In this document: in pieces, positions 55,001 to 63,703 of the stretch | How the letters are laid out: each line of letters starts with the position of its first letter | Numbering within the stretch: the first letter of the stretch is position 1 | Assembly: GCA_017893485.1 (NCBI GenBank) | Contig: CM030358.1 | Location: 149,929,368 to 149,993,367, forward strand | Direction: 5' to 3' | DNA from: Hemerocallis citrina | Lineage: Eukaryota > Streptophyta > Magnoliopsida > Asparagales > Asphodelaceae | DNA length: 64,000 nt | Notes under the pieces: model-generated | Databases searched by the model: none | What the model was told of the DNA's origin: nothing | The model's input: the letters and a program-made list of their open reading frames with translations, nothing else | Position numbers and translations under genes: made by a program

Positions 55001-58000
55001 CATTCCCTAGTCTTGTTTGACAAACAATGGAATACTATGGATTACGGCATTTTGAAAAACCTTTTGATAACATTTGTACATGGACATACTTCTGACATTT
55101 TGCATTTTAGGTTGAGTAATGAATAAAATTAATTAGTTTACCTTATTTTTTATTTTTTTTATTTTTTTGTAATTTAATTCTTTTCACTTTTGATATTTGA
55201 ATTTAAAAAAAATCGGGTAAAAAATATATTATCAACGGGATCAAGGACATTGGGTAATTTACACCGAAAGAGGGATCTTAGTTCGGTACTAAAAGTTGGC
55301 GAGGTGATTTGCCGAAACTGAAAGCGAAGAGAAAAAAAAAAAAAAAAAAAAAAAACAACTATTCTCTGATTAAAAAGTTCGGTGGTTTCTGAAATTTAAC
55401 GTTTATCTTATGTGAAGTTCTTTTAACATAGTTGGTCTTATATTTATTTATTTATTTAAGTTGAAGAAAAATTAGTTGTTTCCATTCCTTTACCCAGCTT
55501 TCCGAGGGGGTGGAGCTGGAATAGAATTCGGCTCAAATCTTTCCCTAGGGAATGATATTTAATTGTTTCCTTTATTTTCTTTTTCAAAACAAACAAGCCG
55601 TGGAATAGGATAAGATGGGTCTATCCACAATATTCCATTCCTTTTCCTAGTTTTTTGGGTTTCCAAACGCGCCCTTAGATTATTATGTCAAAGAAGAGGA
55701 GCAAAAAATTAATGTTCTAGAAGAACACTACAAGAATTGGAAAACTAGTATAGGTAAAACAGTTAAATCGTTATATCCAACATTGTAGCATAGGCACCTT
55801 GATTTGAAAATCTGAAAAAGAATTTGATTTTATAAAGCAATGCTTTAATAAAGTAATGGAGGAAGTTACGTCAGCGCAAAAGAAAAGATTCTTACCTATC
55901 GGTCAAACACAAAAGAAGGACAACTCAAAAGAGATTACTTCTAATCTCTTCTCCTTTCCTCCACTATAAATACGTAACACCATCTCCTTTCTAGGGCATC
56001 GCTTGTATCATTCTCTCCCAATCTTCTCTTTTTTAGAAAGATCTTTTACATACTGATTTTTTTAGATCATGTAGATTAGACCTTCTGAAATCACTCTCTT
56101 CTATTTTACTTGTAATATTTCTTCCTTTACTAGCTTGTAATAGTTTGGAGTTTGAATAAAGTTGAAGAAATTATTCTTCAACAAAGCGACCTTAAACTAT
56201 AAGTTAAGATGAGTTTTCTTTTATATTTATGTTATACGATCCTTTGTATAATAGACAAATATTTGAAGATCAATATTTTAACTATTATGAGATTATAACA
56301 GTACATAAGGCCCGAAGGCCTGAAGTCTCCAAAAACATCTGACGAAACTGGAAGAAATATCCAAAAGCATCTAATCCGGGCAGAACAACCCGATCAGCTA
56401 ATGAAAAACAGCAACAATTAAAAAAACAGCAACATCTAAAGGAAAAGCAGTAAAGTAGAGAGGTAGCTATCACATCCAAGCCACATCTGGGACCCCTCGA
56501 CCCAGGGTGTACTGTTATATTCCTGTTTCGTTAAGTTCTTGTTAATGAAGCGATGACTATGGTCATCTTTTTATCAAACAAAAAAAAAAAAACTATTATG
56601 AGATTGTCTAAAAAACCAATTGACATAATAAAAAGAGAAGTGCTCTTATGATCCTTGATCTAGTCAATAACACGAATCATAACTTAATTGAGTGGTGCTA
56701 TTTGCACCAAGCCTTTTTTTTTGGAACAAGGCTGTAGCCACATATGTGCACCGCATGCACACAAAAAATAATCCCGTAATAAAGGAATGATGCAAGCAGA
56801 ATTGAACCTCCAACATCTTTCTCACTAGCTAAGAGGCTTACCACACACTTGCAGCATCAAGCCTATCGATTGCCTTTTATCTCTATCCAATAAATGGTTG
56901 GGATCAAAACATCCATAGGCCTTAACTACAGTCAAGGTTGTTAGGAAATTCGTTGCTGAGTATGACGACAAGTTATCCTGATGGTGAAAATCAAACAAGT
57001 AGATTTAACTAATCACCCAAAACACACAATGATTTGTCCCGATCCGGACGAACCTAATCTGGGGGAGAAAGAAGGGTAATATTATTTCAATTAGAGAATA
57101 TACAAAGTATTACACTCGCACCAAGAATCTATCATCTTTCAAAGCTCACTAGAAGATAGCTAGCTATTTACAATAGAGAACTCTCAGTTGCACTTTCTCA
57201 ATGGAGAACTCACTCTTTTGCTCTTCTACTCAACTGAGTAATTACATAAACATATATAGAGATCTAGAAAAATCATAGGTTGTAGTCTTGATACATAATC
57301 TGTTCGATATATCCTGAATAAAGAGACACACGGTAGCATCTGTACGATCTAATTTGGAGAGGAAGTTGGGCTGAAAAGATCACCTAGACCCAAGACCAAT
57401 AACAACTTCAGCACCGACGACGGTTGATTGCCTAGTAGCGGTCAGTCGACCGCGCACACCTTGTGCTGCTAGCTGCTGTTCTTGTTGTTGTTCTGACCTC
57501 TTCTTTTCGACGCTTCAATCTCCTTTGCTTCATCATCTTCTACTTCTTATCGAACTATAAGTATGCAAGACATAAAACCTAACATAGGTCCATTGAAGCA
57601 AAACTTTAATAAAAAAAATGTTACTTTATATGCAATTTAGATATAGTGAAAGTTTTATCGTACCGTCACCGTAATCCAAATTTTTTTAGTGAATTCATAT
57701 CTATTTGTTTTTTAGCAATTAGTGTTCATATGTATAATTATTGTGAATTGTGATATTTGAGGCAAAAAAGAAAATCAATTATTATTGAACATCTATTGTC
57801 TCTAATATTATAATGGGGGAAGGCCTTAGTGTCATTTGTAAATCTACCAATGCGTGCAACACATAACTATAATAAAGGAGGTCTTAGGTTCAAACTCAGA
57901 TTACGTATGAATTTTCACTTAAAAAAAATTATTTTTATTAAGCCGTGTCTAAATTACTAGTATAACTAAGCAAACAGGCTTTTAGTGTGCACACACAAAT

Positions 58001-59019
58001 GTACATCTCAAAAGATGGAAATATCCTTAAGTAATACTCCTAACTTCAAATTCAAAACTCAAACTGTCTACAAACAAATTTAGCACTAAATAAACTCCCT
58101 CCCATTCTTTCCTATTCATCACAAAATTTCAAACTATCCACGAAATAGCAAATAAAATTTTCTTATAAAGATCTCAAAATAAACATTTGCATTATTGCAC
58201 ATGGAGGTACACTACTGATCAATAGGGAAGAATTTGTAAGCTCCATTTTTATATATAAAAAAATAAGTGATGGACCATGCAATAGCAGTCACAAATATTC
58301 TCTTCGTATCTGTAGTTTATTTGTTCAACGTCATTGTTTCTCAAACATTGTTGGGTACTTGGGTGAGGCCGTTCTTCTATATTTTCCTATTAATCCTTTT
58401 GGCTGAAGTCTATTTTGATCTCTACTTCATAAACAGAGACGAAATCCTGAGCATTGTACTCGTGGGCCACAGTCTAGGCGCCAGCCTCGCGGTCCTAAGC
58501 GCATTTGACATTGTAGAGAACGGCCTATCGCAAATTGCCCCTTCCCACCACTTCCCCGTCTGCGCCATTGCCTTTGGCTGTCCCCAAGTCGGCAACAGAG
58601 CCTTCACCAAACGATTTGAAACTCTTCCCCAACTCCGTGTCCTCCGCATCAAGAACAAGAACGACCTGATCCCTCTGTACCCCACTGGACTACTAGGCTA
58701 CACCAACACTGGTGCAGAACTGGTCATCGACCAGACAAAGTCACCGTACTTGAAAGACTCAAAGAATGCGAGCGACTGGCACAATCTGCAGGGGATACTG
58801 CACGCGCTGGCAGGGTGGAACGGGGAGGATAAGGAGTTTGCATTGAGGGTGAAGAGGAGTGTGGCGCTTGTGAACAAGTCATCGGAGTATCTGAAGGATG
58901 AGTTATTGGTGCCGGGGTCGTGGTGGGTGCAGGAGAACAAGGGGATGGTGTTGGGGGAGGATGGGGAGTGGAAAATGGGGAAGCTCGATCCAGATGACCT
59001 TCCTGTTCCCCCTAAATGA
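45124..59019 (+). CDS. Phospholipase A1-II (class III / DAD1-like acylhydrolase), 3 exons
   Basis: Hydrolyses the sn-1 acyl ester of glycerolipids. Exons 45124-45456, 46698-47065 and 58437-59019 (1284 nt, 427 residues plus stop) join with GT-AG sites and matching phases (0 and 2) into one open frame. Lipase_3 features: DIFVAWRGTTRDLEW (oxyanion strand), nucleophile elbow GHSLG with Ser246 (58465-58479), acid Asp310 (NKNDLIPLYP), and a His in WHNLQGILH (349 or 356). There is no transit peptide-like N-terminus; an Ala/Thr/Pro-rich start precedes SWPELLGSTNWENLLDPVDL, typical of cytosolic PLA1-II (Arabidopsis DSEL group). Length is normal for the family. Intron 2 is 11.4 kb. It appears intact. 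Confidence 0.92.
45608..45669. repeat. (TA)n microsatellite
   Basis: About 30 TA units directly left of the fold-back element in intron 1. Confidence 0.95.
45674..46017. mobile_element. Fold-back inverted-repeat element in intron 1
   Basis: Two arms of about 150 bp (CTTCGGTTRCACTACTTTTG-like left end; CACCAAAGTAGTGTAACCGAAG-like right end, here broken as CACCAAAGTAGTG-TAACCGAAG) are about 95% complementary. The loop is about 40 bp. It would form a long hairpin RNA. No clear target duplication was found because both flanks are microsatellites. Confidence 0.75.
46020..46058. repeat. (CT)n(TA)n microsatellite
   Basis: About 14 CT units, then five TA units, right of the fold-back element. Confidence 0.95.
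46178..46555. mobile_element. Stowaway/mariner-like MITE, TSD TA
   Basis: Ends CTCCCTCTCAATTCTAAAAT and ACGGCCGGTGGGAG inside TA duplications (46176-46177, 46556-46557). Terminal AATGTAAGT / ACTTACATT match. 378 bp, noncoding, in phospholipase intron 1. Confidence 0.7.
46698..47065 (+). CDS. Phospholipase A1 exon 2
   Basis: Acceptor GTAGCAG|ATC, donor CAA|GTAAGA. Encodes SREAWNRESNWIGYIAVSSD and the AWRGTTRDLEWIDVL oxyanion segment. An unusual seven-Asp run (46917-46937, GAT/GAC repeats) sits in the loop after DLVPISDILSK. Confidence 0.9.
47196..47526. mobile_element. Helitron-like element (copy 1 of a tandem pair)
   Basis: Starts TCTAATATTATACTAGGAGA and ends GACGTGCAAAGCATGTGTAGATTACTAG-type sequence, CTAG at 47523-47526. 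The subterminal hairpin is imperfect. Same family as 34380-34704. Confidence 0.6.
47527..47895. mobile_element. Helitron-like element (copy 2 of a tandem pair)
   Basis: Starts directly after the previous CTAG with TAATATTATAATGAGAGAG. Ends with GTGCATCGCAC hairpin and GCTAG (47892-47895). Head-to-tail with copy 1. Confidence 0.6.
48083..48588. mobile_element. Non-autonomous Helitron (506 bp)
   Basis: Inserted between A and T. 5' TCTATATAATAAAACACAAA; 3' hairpin ACGTGCC-gta-GGCACGT and GGCAAACCTAG, followed by T. A canonical Helitron terminus. Its right end abuts EPRV2 at 48589. Confidence 0.75.
48589..48940 (-). promoter_or_regulatory. EPRV2 promoter/leader, left copy (leftward)
   Basis: Reverse complement of 55820-56215 with scattered changes. 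The TATA equivalent is decayed (minus strand CAATAAATATG near 48820-48830). A TGCGTCAGCA as-1-like site lies near 48898-48907. Split by element D; the remainder lies at 49608-49670. Confidence 0.7.
48941..49607. mobile_element. Hairpin-array element D, TSD TTA, in EPRV2 promoter copy
   Basis: 667 bp. Ends GAGCATCTACAGTCGTTCG and CACCATTGTGGATGCTC, with TTA at 48938-48940 and 49608-49610. Modules: GACGGTATA-aca-TATACTGTC (49168), GGACGGTACCGTCC (49259), ACGGTACA-ac-ATGTACCGT (49416), GACGGTA-aatgttc-TACCGTC (49464). The other copy of the viral promoter (55830-55850) is uninterrupted at this site and gives the empty-site sequence. Confidence 0.85.
49608..49884 (-). other. EPRV2 intergenic region between last ORF and promoter
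   Basis: Contains the part of the viral promoter upstream of element D (49608-49670). Then comes about 200 bp of degenerate noncoding sequence leading to the end of the ORF at 49885. Confidence 0.5.
49885..50448 (-). pseudogene. EPRV2 Trp-rich ORF of unknown function
   Basis: 188 codons open. Trp- and Cys-rich blocks (WFFDWWHKYG, PMCFFCETEISWIWEW, KRKFHSKWW). Proteins like this occur near the 3' end of some endogenous caulimovirids, but I cannot assign a function. It is followed on the minus strand by the intergenic region and promoter. Confidence 0.55.
50449..50615 (-). pseudogene. EPRV2 decayed link between protease region and Trp-rich ORF
   Basis: Frames are closed and no RT motif is visible. 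This is where RT/RNase H would be expected, so a large deletion is likely. Confidence 0.45.
50616..51240 (-). pseudogene. EPRV2 protease region
   Basis: 51140-50913 includes VKDLTQHVILGTPFLHELMP, which matches the retropepsin ILG-F segment. The catalytic motif region near 51170-51210 reads LIALVDSGANLNCI (DSGA form). 50912-50616 continues as a Leu/Lys-rich linker. Broken by stops near 50912 and 51145. Confidence 0.65.
51373..51591 (-). pseudogene. EPRV2 short coiled-coil segment before the protease
   Basis: 67 codons, Lys/Leu-rich, ending NILKEEVKLLKQ. It is cut at its upstream side by the solo LTR at 51592 and resumes beyond 53096. Confidence 0.5.
51592..53095 (-). mobile_element. Solo LTR (Ty1/copia type) inside EPRV2
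   Basis: Minus strand starts TGTTGGTGTATGCCCTAGAG and ends GAAACTTAACA (TG...CA). Flanks are ATATT and GTATT (4 of 5 match). About 1.5 kb, no coding domain. The start sequence resembles LTRs common among plant copia elements. Confidence 0.65.
53096..53660 (-). pseudogene. EPRV2 coat C-terminal region with CCHC finger
   Basis: A CFKCGKIGHYTNKC finger lies at about 53425-53466, then an acidic/Cys-containing tail toward 53100. A poly-A run and a local repeat of TTGCTTTACAATAG (53180 and 53230) disturb the frame. Confidence 0.65.
53855..54027. mobile_element. Mutator-type MITE 1, 9-bp TSD
   Basis: 173 bp, TIR GAGTAATGCTTTAGCCACTA / AGCATTACTC. Perfect 9-bp duplication ATTTGGATT (53846-53854, 54028-54036). 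9-bp duplications are diagnostic of Mutator-like transposition. Confidence 0.88.
54107..54278. mobile_element. Mutator-type MITE 2, 9-bp TSD
   Basis: 172 bp, TIR GGGTAATGCTATACCTACTA / TGTAGCATTACCC. Perfect CCACCAAAA duplication (54098-54106, 54279-54287). The inner half is clearly related to MITEs 1 and 3. Confidence 0.88.
54451..54623. mobile_element. Mutator-type MITE 3, 9-bp TSD
   Basis: 173 bp, TIR GAGTAATGCTACATCCACTA / AGCATTACTC. Perfect ATTATAAAT duplication (54442-54450, 54624-54632). Confidence 0.88.
54848..55674. mobile_element. Tourist-like (PIF/Harbinger) MITE, TSD TTA
   Basis: Ends GGGTCTGTTTGGAAACA and TTTCCAAACGCGCCC, flanked by TTA (54845-54847, 55675-55677). Subterminal GGAATGG / CCATTCC clusters on both sides. 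827 bp with no transposase. Confidence 0.85.
55740..56279 (+). promoter_or_regulatory. EPRV2 promoter/leader, right copy (rightward)
   Basis: ACTATAAATACG TATA box at 55963-55974, with TTACGTCAGC (as-1-like) about 95 bp upstream at 55866. It lies in the orientation of the phospholipase gene. This copy is the reverse complement of 48589-49670. The as-1 plus TATA layout is typical of caulimovirid promoters. Confidence 0.7.
56295..56591 (+). mobile_element. 5'-truncated LINE-type insertion with poly-A tail
   Basis: Flanked by the 14-bp duplication ACTATTATGAGATT (56281-56294, 56592-56605). Ends in a poly-A run after GTTAATGAAGCGATGACTAT, the style of plant L1 3' ends. No A/B boxes at the 5' side, so not a SINE. 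Confidence 0.8.
56714..56853 (-). mobile_element. tRNA-derived SINE
   Basis: Minus strand: CTTAGCTAGTGAG (A-box-like), then GGAGGTTCAATTC (B-box-like), about 90 bp body and a short poly-A (plus-strand T run at 56714-56722). Flanked by GCACCAAGCC and GCATCAAGCC (9 of 10 match). Overlapping tRNA similarity is limited to the boxes. Confidence 0.55.
56939..57584. mobile_element. Solo LTR (copia-like), 646 bp
   Basis: Ends TGTTAGG and CCTAACA. Flanks AAGGT and TAGGT (4 of 5). Noncoding. Direction undetermined. Confidence 0.55.
57801..57960. mobile_element. Short Helitron-like copy
   Basis: TCTAATATTATAATGGGGGA to AAATTACTAG (CTAG 57957-57960). Shares GAGGTCTTAGGTTC with the copies at 34.4 and 47.2 kb. 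The 3' hairpin is decayed. Confidence 0.55.
57961..58436 (+). other. End of phospholipase intron 2
   Basis: No repeat recognised. An ATG-initiated frame from 58267 runs into exon 3 but is intronic: the first 57 codons are hydrophobic with no family match, and the splice acceptor at 58436 restores the conserved protein. Confidence 0.6.
58437..59019 (+). CDS. Phospholipase A1 exon 3
   Basis: Acceptor CATAAACAG|AGAC. It completes a Lys codon with exon 2 and runs 193 more codons to TGA 59017-59019. Contains the GHSLG nucleophile, the Asp and His of the triad, and the C-terminal VPGSWWVQENKGMVLGEDG signature of PLA1-II enzymes. Confidence 0.93.
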
Positions 59020-59142
59020 AAATGTTCAGTTATGTAATTAATTAATAATTAAGAGTTATGATACTTGCCAAACAAAAACCAAGATTTATGGTATGCTTTT
59101 TCTGCATGTTGTCTTTATTTATTATTTTTTTATAAGAAATTG
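59020..59142 (+). other. Phospholipase A1 3' untranslated region
   Basis: AT-rich; AATTAATTAATAATTAAG near 59035 could serve as a polyadenylation region. It ends at the LINE target duplication. Confidence 0.5.
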
Positions 59143-59153
59143 TGGAATATAGC

Positions 59154-60073
59154 ACTACCATCATCAACAACAACAACAATAGCAAAGCCGTTTTCCCAAC
59201 TAGTTGGGGTCGGCTACATAAATCTTGGTTTTCCATTCTGTTCGGTTGAGCACAATATCATTTATAAGGTCACAAGTTATCATATATTTTTTCACCGTTT
59301 TCACCCAAGTTAGTTTAGATCTTCCTCTATCCCTAACTCTACCCTCAATACCTATCAAATCACTATTTCTAACGGAACACTATTAGGTATACGTGTGATA
59401 TGTGCAAACCACCTGAGGCGATTCTCTCTTAACTTATCTTGGATTGAAGCTACCTTTAGCATGTCTCGTATATGCGCGTTTCTAATTCTATCATTGCTTA
59501 TTTTACCAAACATCCATCTTAGCATCATTATCTTCGCTACACTCATTTTTTGGACATATTGTTTTTTTGTTGCTCAACACTCTGCTCCATATATCATTGT
59601 TGGTCTAGCAGTTATTCTATAAAAATTTTTCTTCAATTTCAAAGGTATACGTTTGTCACACAAAACACCACTGACACTTTTTCACTTAAGCCACCCTGCT
59701 TGGATCTTATATATAACATCTTCACAAATCTTCCTATTTCTTTGTATAATCGAGCCTAAATATCGGAAACGATCTCTCTTAGGTATCTCTTGACCATCAA
59801 GGTTCACTACTTCCTCGGTTGTGTTCCGAATATCACTAAATTTACACTCCGTATACTATGTTTTAGTTATTCTTATCCTAAAGCCTCTAGCTTCCAAAGT
59901 TTCTCTCCAAAATTTTAATTTAGCATTGATTCCTGCTCTAGTCTCGTCCACTAAGACGAAGTAATCGGCAAAAGTCATACACCAAGAGACCTCATCTTGT
60001 ATTCCTCGAGTAAATTCATCCATAACCAAAGTAAAGAGGTAGGAACTAAAGCCGAACCTCGGTGTAAACTTTT
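59154..60073 (-). mobile_element. RTE-type LINE, 5'-truncated, TSD TGGAATATAGC
   Basis: Perfect 11-bp duplication (59143-59153, 60074-60084). On the minus strand the 3' end has AGCCGACCCCAACTAGTTGG then GGCTTTG and a (TTG)n tail (plus strand 59167-59182), diagnostic of plant RTE LINEs. Coding remnant: RT active site reads FADY instead of FADD near 59960-59985, then the RT C-terminal part including MMLRWMFGKISNDRIRN (59546-59355). Confidence 0.9.
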
Positions 60074-60084
60074 TGGAATATAGC

Positions 60085-60409
60085 CACCATGTTTCATTAA
60101 TATGGAGTTAATAAAATAAACCCAGGGTGCTAGGCTCAAATACAAAAAATACAATGCAGGAAATAAAACATATAACCTCCAAAGTGCATAGGAGGGTGAG
60201 ACAAATACAACAAAATCCAAACATATAAAAGCAACAAAATGAGAACACTAAGATAACGGAGGTCCTTCCAACAACGCACAGGAGGGTGAGTAACTGACTC
60301 TCCGTATTAGTCCAGAGCGGGACTGATCATCACCTCCTCATCGTCGTACTCCTCCACCTCAAACGCTCTGGCAATTCTTCCTCTTGGACCTGTCACCGTA
60401 GCTATAACC
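60085..60409. other. Spacer, possible LTR remnant
   Basis: About 325 bp including a direct repeat CGCACAGGAGGGTGAG / TGCATAGGAGGGTGAG (60186, 60278). No gene. Confidence 0.4.
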
Positions 60410-61164
60410 CAAAATGCCACGCCCCGCTTCCCCAAAAATACGGTACACAAGCCGTGATATTGGCCCAGCGAATGACTTGCGTCATCTATAAGCTGTTACT
60501 GATTCAACTCAACAATATAAACAAGAAAGCTATACAACAAGACATGCATAAAATAATAATCACATGAATAACAAAACGAATTGAAACACGAAATAATGAT
60601 AAGATAACCAAATCTGGAAAAGAAGTAACAATTCTGGGTCAAATGTCCACAATACTATAAAATAACAATACTCAATGTTTTAGGTTTCCATAACATAAAA
60701 GATAAATAAATAAGCGACGATGCTATCAATTCCTTCACCAGTGTTGTTCTCCCAATCCATTAGACAGTTCTCCTTGATTACCTGTAAGTTTTTCATCTAA
60801 AAAGAGAGAATAATATGTCCTTAGAGAAAGTCATGGACAACAAGTAGAGGAAAGTAGTGAATCAATGGCAATAACGATATAGTAATGAATTCAATAACGA
60901 TGACAATATGCAATATCGATGGTCAATAACAATAACAATAAACGATGATAATAGCGGTAAACAATAACGATAGTAATATTCAATAAAAATGACAATATGC
61001 AATGATCATACGATGACAATCTTAAATCTATTTCAATTTAGTTCTAACTAATGCACGTACTACTGCGTCCCATACCACAGGTTCGATGCGTACAATCAAT
61101 GTCGTTTAGACTCTAATGGTAAATTCGATAGGTCATATACTTGGGGAAACATGTAAATGACTTT

Positions 61165-61270
61165 CAGCATTCAGTCATTCAGTTACTCAGTTATTCAGTC
61201 ATTCAGCTATTCAGTATCAATGTCCCAGGGAATAATATGCAGTTATCCAGTTATTCAGTTGTTCAGTTCA
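61165..61270. repeat. TTCAGTYA 8-9 bp tandem repeats
   Basis: About ten CAGTYATT/CAGTTATT units with small interruptions, inside solo LTR C. Confidence 0.8.
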
Positions 61271-63420
61271 ATGGCGAACCTACGAGCTCCCTTCCGAGTA
61301 CAGTTTCCTATATTGTTCACTACTATGTCACCCTTAAACCCCGGCTTGTTAAAAGATTCTTTATTCAATCATTATACAATAACGGTTGGCAATATTATGA
61401 TACCAATGGAGAACAATAGGGACAATAATATCCATGGAAAAATGATAAGATGATCAATAGGGAACACTAGAATGATGACAATATAACACTAAGATCATGC
61501 AATGCAATTCATACAATTCAATGCATCAAATTCAACAAAATAGATTTATCAAACAAGGAAACTCAATTCTGGACAGCAGTAGGTTACTGTACAAAAATTG
61601 GATTTCTCGCTGCTATAGAACAGAGAAAGTGGTTCCGTTAGAAGTTCTGGAAAATAGACTCCTGCCCGGTTCCAATGCATAGTTAAAATCAAAATTTCGA
61701 TAACAGTAGCTAGGTTAATTAAAGGGTTCTTCACAGATTACTTATTCTGACTGGTTATCGATGTCAATTAGTTACAGTTATAAAATCAATAAATATTCAC
61801 TTTAAAAATCAGCAAAAATGATTATCATGACCCTAACATGATAAAATCAATATGGAATTTATCATGGCAAAATTTGATCATGAGTTTATTTATTTAATCA
61901 GTTTAACATGGTGTAATCATGAATCAGGAAATTATGTAAATAAAATACAACAGTAGTAAAATAATCATATCTTATGCAATATAAGTTAGAATTCAATAGT
62001 TTTTAGTGTTCTGGAAACTAGAAACATAAGGCTATCTTTCATATTTACAAACTTTCATCGTTCAGTGTCAATAGATGGGTTCGAAAAGATCATACGAATT
62101 TCAGATAAACACTAAAAATTCTGAATTAACATATTTCATGGTATAAAAGTGATCTAGGGCTATAGTTATCAATTCAATTAGATGATTAACATGGTAAGCA
62201 TAATGACAAGGAAATCGTAGCAAGGAAACACAACCATGCATCAATCTAATGCTAAACAATACATCAAATCAATAGCAACCTAAGATACAACTCTACAATA
62301 GTTTATCGATGGTATGTACATGCATGAATAATTCCTAAAATCAAAAGATCTACATGAAATGCATGAAAGACACGATCTTTAGAGTCAAATATTGGCACGA
62401 AGTCAAGAATAAGAGGATTAACTCGTGTAAATCCTCTACATTCCCAACGAAGAACAAAACAATAACAATATACGATGAATACGATGAGATCTGCTTGCGG
62501 GAATTTCAATAAACATTCTTAAATACAAACACAATGAATGATTCAAGAAAGAGACGATGACTTACCTTAATGACGACGTTAGATCCGAATATAGGGAATA
62601 ATGGGATTAGGATCTCGGGGCGACATATGCGCTCAACATGCACAAGAGACACGCAGCAAGAGAGCAGCACCAACAGCAAGACTTAGAACAGCAAGGGGGC
62701 ACGCTTCAACACAAAGCACACGGAGACAACAGTAAAGACGACGACTAGCTACTGATGGCGAGGGGTGGTCGATAGTGGGTTGCGGCAACACAGAGGAGAA
62801 CATGGGCGTGGTCAGTCGACAGGAATAGGGATAGGGTCGAATGGGGTTCTTCGGTGATGGGGCGAAGGTAGCGGTAGTGTGAGGGGCGCTCGGGGTGAGG
62901 GACAGCGGTCATTTAATGGTGGTGGACGATAGCAATGGCAACGGCTGGGGCATGACGGCTGACGGCTGACGGTGTGGCAACGTCGAGGAAGAACAGAGGG
63001 GAGCGAGCAGTCGGCAGGCGATCTGGTTGTTGTGGCGACAGCGAGGAGCATGAAGTGGAGAAGAGGCTGTCGACGCTCAGGGGGCTCGAGCGGGGAAGAT
63101 GAAGAGGTGGCTTCGGTTTTGGAAAAGCAGAGGGAGAGAGAAAGGGGAAGGTGATGACGGCTGGGTAATTTAGAATTAAGTTAGAGTAGGGATTAGGGTT
63201 AATTAAGAGGGTGTATATATATAGGATTAAGTTGGGTTAATGGGTAGGAATCCAATAGGAGATGGGTTATTGGGTATGGGTTTGGATCCAAATAGATAAA
63301 TAAATAATACAAATGAAAAGAATATAAATTGGGCTTGAAAATAAATTAGAATTCACAAAAAAAATAGATAAAGTACAATAATAAAATAATTCAGTAGATG
63401 AATTTTAATAAACAATCAAA

Positions 63421-63421
63421 A

Positions 63422-63488
<67 letters not shown>

Positions 63489-63490
63489 GA
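63421..63490. repeat. (AAT)n microsatellite
   Basis: About 22 units, inside solo LTR C. Confidence 0.95.
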
Positions 63491-63703
63491 ATAAGAATAA
63501 TGATAATAAAAAAAAATCGATCAAATTCGAAATAGAAAATAGAGTAAAAATACACCATTATTCGAATTAAATAAAATTTTCGATCAGAAAACACTTTAAC
63601 AAAAGATCCAAAAACGAATTTAGCACAAAATCTATTTATAAATAATCAAGATATACAAAATACACGAAAAATACTTATTGGCGGGAACGAGGGTTACACA
63701 AAA

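Larger units (their letters stand above)
48589..56280 (-). mobile_element. Endogenous caulimovirid EPRV2, rearranged and deleted
   Basis: A second viral fossil, in phospholipase intron 2. Coding remnants on the minus strand: coat region (54.8-53.2 kb, with a CCHC finger), protease region (51.2-50.9 kb) and a Trp-rich ORF (50448-49885). RT and RNase H were not found, so they are deleted. The viral promoter occurs at both ends in opposite orientation (48589-49660 leftward, 55740-56279 rightward). Later insertions: solo LTR, three Mutator MITEs, Tourist MITE, hairpin element D. Confidence 0.75.
47066..58436 (+). other. Phospholipase A1 intron 2 (11.4 kb)
   Basis: GTAAGA donor and AACAG acceptor. 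Contains Helitron-like copies, the EPRV2 viral fossil, hairpin element D, three Mutator-type MITEs, a Tourist MITE, a LINE tail, a SINE and two solo LTRs. The reading frame on both sides is undamaged. Confidence 0.85.
60415..63698. mobile_element. Solo LTR C (3.3 kb), TSD CAAAA
   Basis: Starts TGCCACGCCCCGCTTCCCC and ends GAACGAGGGTTACA, inside perfect CAAAA duplications (60410-60414, 63699-63703). A TATA-like GTGTATATATATAGG near 63210 lies about 490 bp from the end. Same terminal pattern and size as solo LTRs A and B, but the interior is more diverged. The GC-rich 62640-63150 segment is open in short frames only. Confidence 0.72.

Noticed and set aside
58267..58436. Alternative N-terminus of the phospholipase (in-frame ATG at 58267)
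   Set aside because: The segment lacks family similarity, while splicing exon 2 to 58437 gives the conserved protein exactly.
62640..63154. A GC-rich protein gene near the right end
   Set aside because: Short frames on both strands inside solo LTR C without domain or splice support.
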